Assembly (NCBI RefSeq): GCF_027409185.1
Contig: NC_084474.1
Span: 92,061,005 to 92,125,004, forward strand
Length of the DNA stretch: 64,000 nt
Reading direction: 5' to 3'
DNA from: Cynocephalus volans
Taxonomy: Eukaryota > Chordata > Mammalia > Dermoptera > Cynocephalidae
The translations under genes and the position numbers were made by a program. Each line of letters begins with the position of its first letter. Within the stretch, counting starts at the first letter, position 1. Below, in pieces: positions 12,850 through 24,369 of the stretch. The notes beneath the pieces were generated by a model, which was given only the letters and a program-made list of their open reading frames with translations, searched no databases and was not told the origin of the DNA.

Positions 12850-13270
12850 TATAGGTCAAAAGTGTCCCTCAAAAGTTCATGTGTTGAAAACTTGACCCCC
12901 ACTGTAGCTGTGTTAAGAAGGTGGGAAATCCAACTATGGTATTTGAAAGATGGGACCTTTAAGAGGTGATTAGATTGTGAGGACTGTGTCCTTGCTAAAG
13001 AATTGATCCATTCATGGAATAAAGGGCCTGCTTCTGATGGCTTTATAAGGAGAGCAAGTGAGAAGAATAGTTCTCTTGCTCAGCCATGCTCTCCATATGG
13101 CACATTGTGCTTATAGAGAGAGTCACCACCCAGAAAAAGGCCCTCACCAGAGGTGTCCCCTCGACTTTGGACTTTCCAGCCTCCAAAACAGTAAGAAATA
13201 AACATCATTTCTTTATAAATTACCCAGTTTCAATTGTTCTGTTACAAGCAACAGAAACAGATTAATACGG
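12850..13270 (+). mobile_element. MaLR solo LTR (MST/THE1-like)
   Basis: The MST LTR signature is read in order: a CCCTCAAAAGTTCATGTGTTG start, GATTAGATTGTGAGGAC, CTTTATAAGGAGAGC as the TATA region, GGCCCTCACCAGA, and AAGAAATAAACATCATTTCT as the poly(A) region, ending ACAGATTAATACG. It is about 420 bases, near full length. No internal sequence follows, so it is a solo LTR. Confidence 0.85.
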
Positions 13271-13274
13271 GTGT

Positions 13275-14725
13275 GGTGGCCTGTCAATCTGTGAGAGAGG
13301 ACCTTGGAATACAGAGATGCACAGCACCTTTGTGGAATGAAAGGCACCCAGTGCCTGGAACACAGTGAGAGTGAGGTTCAATAAAGATGTGCTGCTGTGT
13401 TCTTATTTAATAGTATCTACCTAGCCATTTGTACATGAGGGAAATGCCCAAGGACATAAGGAGAGTACATAGTAGAGTTCACCTCCCCAGGTTGCTGGTA
13501 AGAATCACTTGTCACAAAATCAGGACGCTCCTGCTACCACTCATTCTGGAGCAGGACCCAGAGGTGCTCACATGAGAGGCAGTTCAACTGAAAACTGGCC
13601 TCTGCAATCTGGAACATCTACCCTTGTGGCTTTCAATTGTAGGATTTTTCATTTGTCAGAGAATAAAATCTTCGAAACCTCATGTGGTGACATGTTGCTG
13701 CCAGGCAGGAGTCACAGGGCCTCTTGGTCACCTTGGTTTCAGTTGCCGTGCAGGATAACTACTTTTCCCTTGGGGGTCCTCTCCAGGGACCCCCAAAGTG
13801 AATGTCATGTATACCTGCTGTGGTGTACTGCTGTGGTTGATGTCAAACCATCACAAACGTGCCCTCTAAACTTGGTGAAAATCTAACCACATGATATAGC
13901 AACAGACAGAAATGATACTGTTGTATTAAAATGATTATTTTTGCTAACAGGTGCATGAGAGCATGACAGCAATGACAGCAGTGCTGAAGAAGATGGCCTG
14001 GAATTCACTCTAAGTCACCTCCCCACACCTGCGGCAGGTATTGGGTTACATCTGGGTTCCTTGCTGGGTCAGCTACACTAAACCCTGTGTGTCTTGATTA
14101 AATGAGCACCAGGACCAGGCGGGGAAAGCCCTTCCGTGGAGTTATGCAATCGCAGTCTGAGGAGCTCCAGTCAGGGGGTAAAAGGAGGTTGTGGGTCCCC
14201 CACTGATTAGCCCAGGACTCGAGAAACCTCCTCAGCCGTGACTACCCCGGGTGTTCCTCTGAGCTGAGAGGGACTACTAAAAACAGCAAAGACAGGAAGG
14301 GAGCCCTGCTCGTATTATCCCTCAAAGATTCTGGAAAGCACAGAGTTTTTAGGAGGCACTCACTTCCTCATTCATTGAGAATAGAAATTGCCTTCTAGGG
14401 AGAAGAGAAATAGAAATTGACTTAGGTCATAAAGTAAGAGGCAGCTTAGCTGTGGGTCCCCAATCCACACACTTACAGCTACTTACCCCCACTACACAGC
14501 TCAGCAACAGCCCCTTCCCAAGGCTGCCTGTGCTGCACAGACTCCAGTGTCCTGCCTTGTGAAGAGGTCAGTCCTGGCCAACAGCCTCACATGCAGGCTC
14601 CAGGTCCGAGCCCCTCTCTGGACACCTCTCTAAGCTCAAGTGTTGGAATGTCCTTCAGAGCCAGCACATGCTGGGAGACCAATTTTGGTATTGTGAAAAT
14701 ACGTATTTGGCCTTTATCCCTGCTC
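13275..14725. other. Non-genic stretch
   Basis: No gene or clear repeat. The plus frame at 13509-13886 (125 codons) lacks any family signature. Confidence 0.4.
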
Positions 14726-14742
14726 CCCAACATACAACTCCT

Positions 14743-14846
14743 CTGTCTTTTGTTTGTTTGTTTGGCAGCTGGTTGGCAAGTGGATTTGAACCCTGGACCT
14801 TGGTATTGCAACACCGTGCTCTAACCAACTGAGCTAACCAGCCAGC
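14743..14846 (-). mobile_element. tRNA-derived SINE, copy A
   Basis: On the minus strand a tRNA-like body of about 75 bases has an A box (TAGCTCAGTTGG, 14825-14836) and a B box (GGTTCAAATCC, 14782-14792), then a short AGCTGCC linker and a (CAAA)n tail. It is flanked by 15-base direct repeats, 14728-14742 and 14847-14861, differing at one base. It is a retroposon, not a working tRNA gene: the acceptor stem does not pair and an A-rich tail follows. Confidence 0.9.
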
Positions 14847-14929
14847 CAACACACAACTCCTGAAATCCTTAGAATCTCCAAAGTGGTGAGTGTTTTTGTA
14901 CACTGATAATGGTTGGCAGCCCCTAGGTA

Positions 14930-15560
14930 GCTTCAGGATGGGGGCTGATCACAGGAAAGACCAAGGCAGGTCTTTCAGTCCCATCCCCGACCTCTCTGGG
15001 GAAGGGAGAAGAACTGAAGGTTAAGTCAATCACCAGTGGACGATGATTTAATCAATCATGCTTGTGTAACAAAGCCTCCATACAAACCCAGGAGGCCTGG
15101 GTTCGGAGAGCTTCTGGACACCTGAACACATGGAGGTTCCTGGAGGGTGGCCAGGAGGGCACAGGAGCTCCGCGCCCCTTCCCCATACCTCGCCCTGTGC
15201 GTCTCTTCACCTGGATCCTTTGTAATATCCTCTATAATAAACTGATAAATGTAGGTACGTGTTTCCCTGAGTTCTTTGAGCCACTCGAGCAAACTAATCG
15301 AACCCAAGGAAGGGTCTGTGGGAACACCGACTCATAGCTGGTTGGTCAGAAGTTCCAGAGGCCCGGACTTGTGTCTGGCATCTGAAGTGGGATCAGTCTT
15401 GGGGACCGAGTCCTCACCCTGTGGGATCTGACACTACCTCCAGATAGATTGTGTCAGAATTGAATTGGAGGCTCCCCCACTGGTGTCTGCTGGAGAACTG
15501 CCAGCTTCTTTGCCAGTGGGGAGAAATCCCATCCGTTGGAACACAGAAGTCGATCTTCTG
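14930..15560 (+). mobile_element. ERV solo LTR, family uncertain
   Basis: The order is typical of a mammalian ERV LTR: GGGGCTGATCACAGGAAAG, then GATTTAATCAATCATGC.., a CTCCGCGCCCCTTCCCC block, CTCTATAATAAACTGATAAA containing the AATAAA signal at about 15237, and a long R-U5-like GC-mixed tail with GGCATCTGAAGTGGG. I know the pattern as a common placental LTR but cannot name the subfamily. Confidence 0.6.
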
Positions 15561-15724
15561 TGTTGATGATGTGTTGTGAGAGCAGAGGAAAGACTGTGTT
15601 TCTCCCACTCATTCACCAATGCTGGGGGGAGGAGGAACAGAGGGAGGGTGGAAGATGCTGGAGCCTCGCCCGTCTCTGTGGGGCCTGGGCAGGGCTCTGG
15701 CTCGAGCTGATTCCATCACGTAGG

Positions 15725-16650
15725 CATTCAGCAAATCCTTAGTGAATGTGCGTGTCCCGCACAGTTCTGGGCTCTGCGGTACAGCGTGACTGGAACAAGT
15801 GATCCCTCCCTCCTGGACTGACACCCATGGGGAGACACACACCACAGGTGAATGTGCTGAGTACATAGTAATGGCCGGTGGCGATAAATGCAGTGGAAGA
15901 AAGCAAGCTGGAGAGAGGGTCAAAGGGGCCCACCAAGAGGGAGACCTGTGAGCAGAGACCCTAAGGGAGGAATACGCGGTGTCTGGGGAGGAGCGTTCTG
16001 CATGGAGGGACGGCCAGTGGCGGCTAAGGTAGGCGGTGGACAGCGCAGGGACAGAGGGCAGGGGGCGTTGGGATGGGCGCAGGTGGGGAGGGCCTTGTCT
16101 CTGGCCCAGGAAACCAGGAGAAGAGTGGAGCAGAGAAAGTGACCTGACCCTATTTACATTTTTTGCTTGGTGGCTTATTTACATTTTAAAAGGATTGCTT
16201 TGAGACCCTGTTTGTTGTCAGAATTCAGCAAACTGAACTAAAAGGGCAAACTTTCTGTATGTAGATTGAGATTTAACAACCCTGACATTACAAACACAAA
16301 AAGATGCTTTGGCTGCTGTCTTGAAAACAGCAGAAGGGCTGAGCAGGGGAAGCAGAGGGGTGGGCGAGGGGTGACGCTGTTGCAATAAGCCAGGGGAGAG
16401 CAGGGTGGTCTGGCACCGGGAGAGGGAGAAATAGGGTCAGATTCTGGAGTATGTTTGAAGGCAGAGCCAACAGGATTTTCTGAGGGATTGGATTTGGAGT
16501 AGAAAATAGAAGAGCCCAGAATTATTCCAAAGTTCTTTGGTCTGAACAGCTAGAAGGATGGAATTGCCTCTTACTGAGAGGAGGAATTCATCTGCGGATA
16601 AGTGAGGTCTGGTGTGCCTGTCAGAAATCCAAGTGGAGATGGAAAGGCCA
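15725..16650 (-). mobile_element. L2 LINE 3' region
   Basis: Inverted L2 beginning at the terminus near 15725 and extending about 0.9 kb. Recognisable pieces are GAGCGTTCTGCATGGAGGGA, GGCTGCTGTCTTGAAAACAG, CAGAGCCAACAGGATTTTCT and GAAATCCAAGTGGAGATGG. A foreign ~101-base segment interrupts it at 16202-16302. Confidence 0.65.
16202..16302 (+). mobile_element. Short insertion inside L2, origin unknown
   Basis: About 101 bases with no L2 counterpart break the L2 copy. The right end is A-rich (ACAAACACAAAAA) and the flanks share GATTGCTTT (16193-16201) and GATGCTTT (16303-16310), like a decayed target-site duplication. It may be a retroposed small RNA or a SINE relic. I do not recognise it. Confidence 0.4.
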
Positions 16651-16654
16651 CTGC

Positions 16655-17420
16655 ATACACAAACTGGAGTCGCTGTAGAAAATAAATGTTTGTTGGATGG
16701 AAGGAAGGAAAGGAGGCAGAGAGAGAGAGGAAGGAAGATGGGTGAGCAGAAGGACCCACAACCGCTCACCCTCTCCCCCCACCCCCTGCAGTGGACCTGA
16801 GGGCTCCAAGACCACCTCAGTACTCAGCAGCCCAGCGTGGCTCACGTCACACGGAGATTCTGCCACCAAATGCTGAGACCCAGGGAGAGAAGAGATTTCC
16901 ATCTCTAAAATGTGAACCTACAGACTTTAAAATCCTATGTCAGATGCTGCTTATAATCTTTTTACAAACCCACCAAATGAGGGGTTATGGAGACCCTGCT
17001 ATGAGCAGGTTCTCTGGAGAGGCAGCAGGATGCAGGACACGCACCTGTGCTCCCTGCCCTCACCTGGGGGAGGAGGCGTTACCACTGGTCCCCACTGTAC
17101 CTGCTGGCTCCTGGCAGTTCTTTGCCCATGCTGGGAGTAAGGGGAGCAGGGAGGCAGGGCAACGTCAAGGACAGAGGGGGTGAGGGGCAGCTGATAGCCT
17201 CTCCAGAAAGCCCAAGAAGAATGGATACAATTAAGACTGTTCTTATCTGTGAGATGTTTAAGCTCTTGCTACTCTTGAGAGACAGAATAGTATAGTGATC
17301 AGAGTAGGACCCTGGACCCATCACGTCCTGGCTCTGTCACCACGTTTTCCAGATGAGAACACTGAGGGGCTGAGAATGGCACCACCTGAGAATGTCATGG
17401 GATCATCAGAGTCCATATAC
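16655..17420. other. Non-genic stretch with a GA-rich tract
   Basis: A purine run of about 40 bases (16699-16738, GGAA and GA repeats) is the only notable structure. Confidence 0.45.
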
Positions 17421-17424
17421 ATAA

Positions 17425-17715
17425 AAGAGGGATCTGTAAACTACAGCCCCTAGGCCAAATCTGGGTCACTAGCTAAGAAGGGATTTTACATCATTAAATG
17501 GCTGGGAGCGGGGGATCCAAAGAATAGTATTTTGTAACACATGAAAATTATATGAAATTCTAGTCTGTTTCCATAAAAAGTTCTATTAGAACAGCCATGC
17601 CCATGCATTTATGTGTTGGATTCATGGCTGCTTTGTGCCACAACGGCAGAGCTGGGTTATAGTCCCAAGTCTAAAATATGTACGATCCGGCCCAGTATGG
17701 AAAGCATTTGCCAAC
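17425..17715 (+). mobile_element. hAT-type non-autonomous DNA transposon
   Basis: The copy runs from GGGATCTGTAAACTACAGCC to GGAAAGCATTTGCCAACCC, with ends that are inverted relatives of each other. The internal phrase CATGGCTGCTTTGTGCCACAA is diagnostic of a common placental element. Subfamily name not certain. Confidence 0.65.
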
Positions 17716-17719
17716 CCTT

Positions 17720-18025
17720 GGCTTAGAAGAGTCAGCTCCTGAAACAAACTGTTCTATTAAGGGACACAGTATAATGATTTAATGTAAATCACTAAGAGTG
17801 GAAGTTCTTACCAGGGGCCAGGCTCCTCTGTTTCCTGGATGAGCCCCTGGGTGGATGCTGGGGATGCAAGCAGGGCTGAGCAGGTACAGGAGCTCAGTGA
17901 ACAAATGCACTTCCTACAGATCTGCACGAAGAGCCTGGCTCTGTGTGGCCATGTTCACGAACATGACTGTGGCCATGGTCTGCTCTTGGCCAGAAGCTCC
18001 CATGAATCTCAGAGTCTAGCAGTAT
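17720..18025. other. Non-genic stretch
   Basis: Nothing recognised. Confidence 0.4.
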
Positions 18026-18029
18026 AGAG

Positions 18030-18172
18030 AAGTGTGGTCCCTACCCCCACTGCAACAGCGTCGCCTGAGTCCTTGTTAGAAATGCACATTCTCAGCCCAT
18101 CCTGTGGCCATCCAAGGGCAGGGCTCAGCAATCTGTATTTTTGTGAGCCCCCCAGGTGGAGTCAGGGCACCT
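18030..18172 (+). mobile_element. MER20 (hAT) copy
   Basis: CTTGTTAGAAATGCACATTCTC and CAGCAATCTGTATTTTTGTG are the MER20 internal landmarks. The 3' terminus is decayed. Confidence 0.7.
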
Positions 18173-18174
18173 CT

Positions 18175-18740
18175 AACTCTTGGGCAGCTCCTACAGGTTG
18201 GGGAATGCATATTTGGTCGTCAGGGTAGAGACAGGACTGAACACCTGTCCTCTGCTTGTGTTTTCCTTCCTTCTTCCATGCACAGACAGGTGCAAAAGGG
18301 CAACACAGTTGCCTCAGTTTTTGAACTAAGATTTTCTGGCCAGAAAAGAAAATCGAAAATCAGCAAAGCTCCTCTCAGCTCAGTTGAGGTGAAACTCTCA
18401 TTTTGATTTGGTCTCAGTCCCTCCTTGAGACAATACTGGTCTACCTCCTGGTTTCTGGATCCAGGTCAAGCCGCACAAAATAACTGAGTCAGCAGGTAGA
18501 GCCCAAGAAGGAAATTTTCGTATTATGAGACAAATTCCTTACTTTACAGGGTTTTTAGGGGAAAGGTACCTCAGCAGTCCTGTCCTGTCTGCAATGAGAA
18601 AGATCTATAGCCACCGTGGTACACAATCTGGGCTGTTCCCCTTGCTTTCTGCTTTCAAAATGTCACTGAAAGGAAGGAAAAGGCTGCGTCAAAGCAGCTC
18701 TTGTCCAACCTTTCTTAGCAAAGGAAGACCACGAGACATT
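18175..18740. other. Non-genic stretch downstream of the putative distal poly(A) site
   Basis: No repeat family or exon recognised. Confidence 0.4.
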
Positions 18741-18760
18741 TGCAAACGTGCCATAGAGAT

Positions 18761-18766
18761 TTTAAT
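18761..18766 (-). terminator. Candidate distal poly(A) signal ATTAAA
   Basis: ATTAAA on the minus strand, preceded by an AT-rich stretch and followed about 20 bases later by a G/T-rich segment at about 18725-18745, the arrangement expected of a working cleavage site. Confidence 0.45.
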
Positions 18767-19018
18767 GAAAAAATTAGAAAAGTGCATTATTTTACAACAC
18801 TACAGTAAATGACTCTTTCTTTTTCTGTAAAGACATTGTAAAATATATACACGGCTGCGTAATGCATTCGTTACAAAAGAAAGATGCAATCCTTGCATAA
18901 ATTACATATTTTACATGGGCTGGATGTCTACTTGGACTTGTAAACATTGGCAATACGATACAGTTTTTTTTTGTCATTTTTGTTTTTTTTTTCCATTCTT
19001 CAGATAAGCTGCAATAAT

Positions 19019-19027
19019 AATAAATAA
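19019..19027 (-). promoter_or_regulatory. AU-rich element nonamer
   Basis: The minus strand reads TTATTTATT, the classical mRNA-destabilising nonamer, about 255 bases upstream of the ATTAAA signal. It supports reading the surrounding block as a 3'UTR. Chance occurrence in AT-rich DNA is possible. Confidence 0.35.
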
Positions 19028-19716
19028 CTCTGATATTCATTTGATGGTTGTCTCATTCTGTTAAACTTCAGAACGGCATTCTAAGGCCATTTGTGAAGGT
19101 GCCTTCTCCACAGATGAAGGAGGCCAGAGAAGATAAACAAAGGAAAAACAGACAGTTAACAGTGGGCTACTCGGAATTTGGTTCTCAGCAAATGAGTTGG
19201 AATCATTGTTTTTGTAGTCGCCCACCAAAGGTCTGATCCCTTGGCCACCATCCGGCCTGTTGTCCAAATCCCAAACACTCACTAAAGTGGGAAGGTAGGT
19301 CCCTACGAGGGGTTCGGGACAAACCATTCCATCCTCCTGGAATGTGCACAAACTGGTCCCTCTGGTAACAGACCCCGTTTCTGGTAGAACTTTCCTGATT
19401 TCCATCATCCTCCCCCAGGAGTGTTTGGACAGGCCTCCAGCAGCTTCCCCATCAGAACCAAATCCAGGCCCCTTATCACACAATCACAACAATATCCAGC
19501 AACACCGAAAAAGACAAAAAAATACAAAAGTCCAGAGACATAAAGCTAACCATCAATGCACACACACACATGCCCCAAATGAATACGAGGATCCCCATAT
19601 CCCCATGCCCCCACCCCCCAGAATGAACCCCTGTGAGTAGATGCCAATCATTTTGATGGTGTGAGTTTGGAACTAATTCAAGCCTAACTTCTATGCCTGG
19701 GTCACAAATGACAGGT

Positions 19717-19743
19717 GGTTTGTTGTTGTTGTTGTTGTTGTTT
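19717..19743 (+). repeat. (GTT)n microsatellite
   Basis: About eight consecutive GTT units, reading (CAA)n on the minus strand, within the putative distal 3'UTR. Confidence 0.9.
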
Positions 19744-20004
19744 GCTTTTTGATGTTTTGAGATACAAGAATACACAGTTGGCTGAAGAAAAAAATCAAAA
19801 TGTACATCTTAGATTATCAGCAGTTTCTTGGCCTGCTGGGAACAGACTAGAAATTCTTCCTCCTTGTTAATCAATTCAGTAGTTTAAATTCTACTCGTAA
19901 TCTTTGATGCCTTTGTCCCATGTCTATGTTTGCTTAATTACAAACCTTCTAATCAACGTTTTTGAACATGCAAGATGTCTCCACATCTTCCACTTGGGGT
20001 TAGC

Positions 20005-22980
20005 CTGTTTTCCTATTTAAATTTTACTCAGTGTTGCTAGCACTTTTACCTCACCCCATGCAGTGTCTATTTGGTGGAGATTTCTGACGAAGCAGAGGGT
20101 GGACTGAGATGACCCCATGAGGTCCTTTCCAGCCCAAAAACAGTTGTCACGATGCTAGTTGTGGGCTGAATAAACAAATATATAATTAGCCTTTTTCAGG
20201 AATGTGTTCTTCTCTGAGGAGCCATCAAATTATAGAGAAATCTTGTTAATTGTGGCTTCTGCTTCATGAGGTTCCCACTAATCGCATTTTTCCTCTTATT
20301 AGATTTTTATTTTTCTACCCAACTTCTAAAATTCAGCTTGAGAAAATAAAACTATTGCAGAGGCAGGTCCTGGTTCCGACCCCTGCTCATCTGGCCCTGT
20401 TTCTAGGCCTCATGCATCATGGAAGCATGTGGTCCATTGGACCGTTCGCCTCCTGTGGCCAGGGACCCAGGTGGCTAGTTCACCACCGCAGCCTCTCTCT
20501 GAGGCTGACACACAGCAGGTGCTCAACATGCACTGTAAATAACTGTGGGATAAGTGGGTGTGCTGGCAGCCATCCCCGTGGAGCCATCTGGCCCAGCACA
20601 GCTGCAGCTCACATCTGGAAGCTGCCACATCCCCTCAAGTTAAGGAAAGGTAAGCACTTCCCCAAGGTCCATAGGGGAAAGGTGGGCTTTGGCTCACTGG
20701 AAAATACCACCCCCCACATGCTGTCCAAGCATCTGGTTCACTGGGAACTGAGAGCTAGGGACATAAAGCAGAACCCATGCGATGGGAGCACCCATCAGAA
20801 GAAGGCGTAGAGGAGCTGGGTGGAGGAGACGTGGTCGTCAGCAAGAGGAAGTCTGCAGAACAGCTCTACCTGAAACCTGTCGGGTCCCCAGGAGAGTGGA
20901 GCCGACCCAAATGACTGGTTTCATCTTCGCTAATACCTGTCTGGGGCACACTTGCTCTCACCTGGTCATTTTGTCTTTTGTGGAAGAAGGTAAGAAGTGA
21001 CTTGTCAAGGCCACATGGCCTGATTACAAATGAGGAAGGAAGGGAAGCCAGGGCTGGGTGCTTTGGAGGACCCTCAATGTCTCCAGCACGCAACGCCTGA
21101 CGAGCTGCGGGAGGTGAGTCGAGAGCTTATGCTTCCAAGGCCGAGGAGACGGCTGCAGTTTGCAAGACCTCCCTCCTCAAAATCAAGCACTGCTTTCCGG
21201 ATGCTAGGGGTCCCCAAGAAACCAGAGGCCGCGGTCAGGATCCAAAAGTGAGTGGGAAGATGTGAAGAATAAAAACTTCCCAAACAAAAAGCCTCCTGCC
21301 CCTCGAATGCTTCCTTTTCCCCTCCCTTCAGACCGGAGTCCCCCTTCTGTTCTCCCAGAAGCACCTCTCACCTGCCGTGACCGACTCTCACCATGTCAAG
21401 GGAGGTGCAGGTGACAGGAAAGCCAAGCCCAGCCTCTCCGGATGCCCTGCCAGCCTGTGTGTCCTACCTGAAGTTTCAGGCGAAACCCAGACAGCCCCTG
21501 GAGGCACATTCCCATCCCCGTGTTTTGGGAGGATGATCACACCAGCATCTGCAGGACAGGGGCTTCCACCCCCCATCCTTCTAGAACAATCTCACCTTTC
21601 CAGACCCTTCCTTCCCCGATGGAGAAATGAAGGCTCTGCGAGATGGGCACATTCACCAGGATGACACATTTGGACATCGTTGTCCTCCTCTAAATCATTC
21701 TCAGACCGACCTCCCAGGGAAGGTGACCAGCCGGGCCACACAGTGCAGACCATGGAGAGGGTTCAGCAAAAGCCCTTTGTCCTGAGCAGGGGCTGCTGTG
21801 GGCTTTCGGGAGGCCCAGGCCTCGCAGTCACATCCTGCTTGGGTGCGCTGGCTCACCCTTCGTGCCAGAGAACTCACTACCGCTGGTCTCGGTGTGCCCT
21901 CTGGAGTCCACGGGTGTAGAGAAAAGATGCCTGAGGACAAAGGTCTGCATGATTAATAACAATCAAAGGCTTCTGTCCGTGGTGCTGAGCACAGAGCTGG
22001 GCTTTTGAAGCAGTTGAAGGAACTGGCAGATTCAGCAAAGACTCTTCTGGCTGGCCCGGAATTTTCTGCTCCCCAAGGCCCGCCCATCTGAAACACGCCC
22101 TCCCCAGCACAAAGCCCTCCGCCAACGTGATTTACCTGGAGGTGATGCCCCTTTCCCTTCTTCTCCTGCGACAGGCCCTTGTGTCCTTTTCTAGTGGCAA
22201 TCGGAGGGACCCACTCGTCCCTGAGAGCTTGAGGATAGGCGCCCTGAAATGTGCAGTCAGGACACCTGGCTTGGAGCTCCAGCTTTGTCACCCCACTTGC
22301 CACAGGGGAGTGCTCTGGCGACCCCCTCCCAGCGTGAAGATTGAGTGTGCAAAGGGAAGTGACATCTTCATGTGCACGGTGCGGCACTATATACAGGTCT
22401 AAGGGCTCCTGTCATGGTTAGGCCTCAGCAGAGCAAAGATGAGTTGGCCTGATGCAAGCTCCCATGCTGGGCAGAGTGGGTGGGGGTGGGTGGGCCACAT
22501 CCTCCCAGGAAGCAGAGAAAGCCCTGAAATAAGGACAAGCCTGCAGAGGACACAGCAGGGTAGAGCTATGGCTTGAATTGCATTTTAAGGCAAATGCAAA
22601 CTGAAGCCATAACTCTCTCCTCACAAGGAAGGGTGAGCTCAGTAGGCCAGGCCTGTAGGCTGCTCTGAAAATACTGATGCACCATGGCTCTGACTGGCTA
22701 AGGCTCTTTCTCTTTAGAGCAGGGCACCTCATGTAGTCAGGATGGGAGCAAATCCTACCAAGAACATTAAGTAAATTAAGCAAAGACTAATTGCACAGGG
22801 CTGTCAGTTAATGAAGGATCCACATGTCATTTTTTAAAAGGATCTAACTGAGAGAGTCACCATAGAAGGTGTCCGGGGAAATACTTCCAGATATAGTAGA
22901 TGTCAGCCCAGCCAGTCCACACCAGGCTGGTGCCCTGTCCGCGGCAGGCTCTTGGGGGAAGGGGTAGGCTTTGGGAGCTG
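20005..22980. other. Non-genic stretch, mixed composition
   Basis: AT-rich to about 20350 with several TAATTA-like homeodomain cores, then GC-rich. Frames such as 20250-20810 plus (186 codons) and 21953-22387 minus have no family signature. No transposon confidently recognised. Confidence 0.4.
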
Positions 22981-22984
22981 GGCC

Positions 22985-23075
22985 AAACCTTTGAGTCTGG
23001 ATATAAAGAGACTCAGGCCCAGAGAAGTGAAATGACTTGCCCGAGGTCACACAGCACATCACAAAGACAAGGTTA
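22985..23075 (-). repeat. MIR SINE core
   Basis: The inverted core CCCAGAGAAGTGAAATGACTT then GCCCGAGGTCACACAGC is well conserved. Confidence 0.75.
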
Positions 23076-23079
23076 GAGT

Positions 23080-23935
23080 CCTGGTATGACCCACGTTCCC
23101 TAGGTTAGACTTCTCTCCTGCACACCATCCTCTACCCCATCCTGTGCCTCCCCTCAGCCTCCACCACCTGGAGGCTTTATCTCAAAATCAGGTTCACACT
23201 GTAATCTCTGGGTGGGCAGTTCTGCTCTCAGAGCTCCTCAAACTCAGCCATAAATCCTGGTGCATACCCTGGACTCATCAGTAAACGAGGGGTCTAAAGA
23301 ACACACTGACAGTAAGCCTTCATTCCTGGACCATCAGCACTCACCGTGACAGCAGACACCCCTGGGTCTTCTGCTGGCACCCTCCAAGGACTCTGCCCTC
23401 AGTGCCAGACCCACAAAGAGGCCCCATCTCCAGGGGAGAGACATGAAATGGAAGCAGGTGCTGAGCGCAAGCACCTCAAGCTCCCACAAGTCCCCAGCCA
23501 CGTTCAGTCCCTGAAGGCCCTGCCACAGGTGGTCACAAAGTCTGTTGTTCACAAAATCAATCAAGAAACACAAGTTCTTTGTGCCAGGCAAGCCCACATA
23601 CTTGCAGATCATTTTCCTTCTGTTGGTTTCACACTAATCTTTGGTAAAGCTGCTAGGGGACATCATCAGGACAAGTCCCCACAATGCCTCCATGAAAGAC
23701 CAACTGTATCTTATCAAGGATATTCCGATATGCAAATTAGAACTAATGTCCAACAAAGAATAAAAGCAATTAATTCTACTTAAACTAGAAGATGCCATAG
23801 AATTCAAGTTGGGTGAGATTCCAGGAAGTATTTTTGAGTTTTATTATTGAAGGAGGACCCAGGAGGGACGGTCACATGATAGCTCCCCTGTGGAAGCCTG
23901 AGACGCAGGCTCTGGTTGTTAGAATGCAGGATCTG
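23080..23935. other. Non-genic stretch
   Basis: A 145-codon plus frame (23346-23783) has no recognisable domain. An octamer ATGCAAAT-like site lies near 23730. Confidence 0.4.
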
Positions 23936-23939
23936 AAAA

Positions 23940-24012
23940 TTAACTTACTGCATGGGCACCGGGAAGCCATGGAAGGTTCTTGAGCAGAAGAGTGGCCTGC
24001 ATGACTTAGGAT
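23940..24012 (-). mobile_element. L2 LINE fragment
   Basis: Inverted L2 phrase GGAAGCCATGGAAGGTTCTT then GAGCAGAAGAGTGGCCTGCA. Confidence 0.5.
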
Positions 24013-24029
24013 GTGACCAGCTTGTGAGG

Positions 24030-24300
24030 ATCTTGAGAATCATGCCGCCTCTTCTCTGTCGGGTATGGCAGAACCCCGCCAAGCACAGGACCACGTCTGT
24101 GCTGCCTGCACTTACACACCACCACACCTCGCCCGCACTGTTCCTCTGCCTGAGACAGTGCCCATTTGCTCCTTTAAGCCTCTCCTCCAAGACTTCAAAA
24201 AGCCATTTCCTCCATGAGGCCCTGCCTGAGTTCCTGACCAGACTCAACCACTTTCTTTCCACAGTTTGATTTCAAGTCCAATGCCCCCAGAGTGGCTTCA
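24030..24300 (+). mobile_element. L2 LINE fragment, sense
   Basis: Sense L2 3' sequence with CTCCTCCAAGACTTCAAAAAG and CCTCCATGAGGCCCTGCC, meeting the inverted L2 piece just to the left. Confidence 0.5.
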
Positions 24301-24369
24301 CATGGGAAACACTGACCTTGCCTTTACTAGAAATGTAAACACGTATGAGAACAGTGCTCAGCACAAAGT

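Larger units (their letters stand above)
18745..20000 (-). other. Putative distal terminal 3'UTR exon of KCNK9
   Basis: This block is AT-rich, has no transposon I recognise, and on the minus strand ends like a neuronal 3'UTR: a TTATTTATT AU-rich nonamer (19019-19027), long U and A runs, then ATTAAA at 18761-18766 followed by GU-rich sequence. It lies about 12 kb downstream of the KCNK9 stop on the same strand. No splice acceptor can be fixed, so it may be a spliced third exon, a very long 3'UTR, or the end of an unrelated transcript. Open frames here (for example 19061-19483 minus) have no family resemblance and are probably chance. Confidence 0.42.

Noticed and set aside
14760..14850. tRNA gene
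   Set aside because: A and B boxes are present, but the acceptor stem is broken, an A-rich tail and target-site duplications exist, so it is a SINE.
19061..19483. 140-codon minus-strand frame in the putative distal 3'UTR
   Set aside because: No recognisable domain; the region behaves like untranslated sequence.
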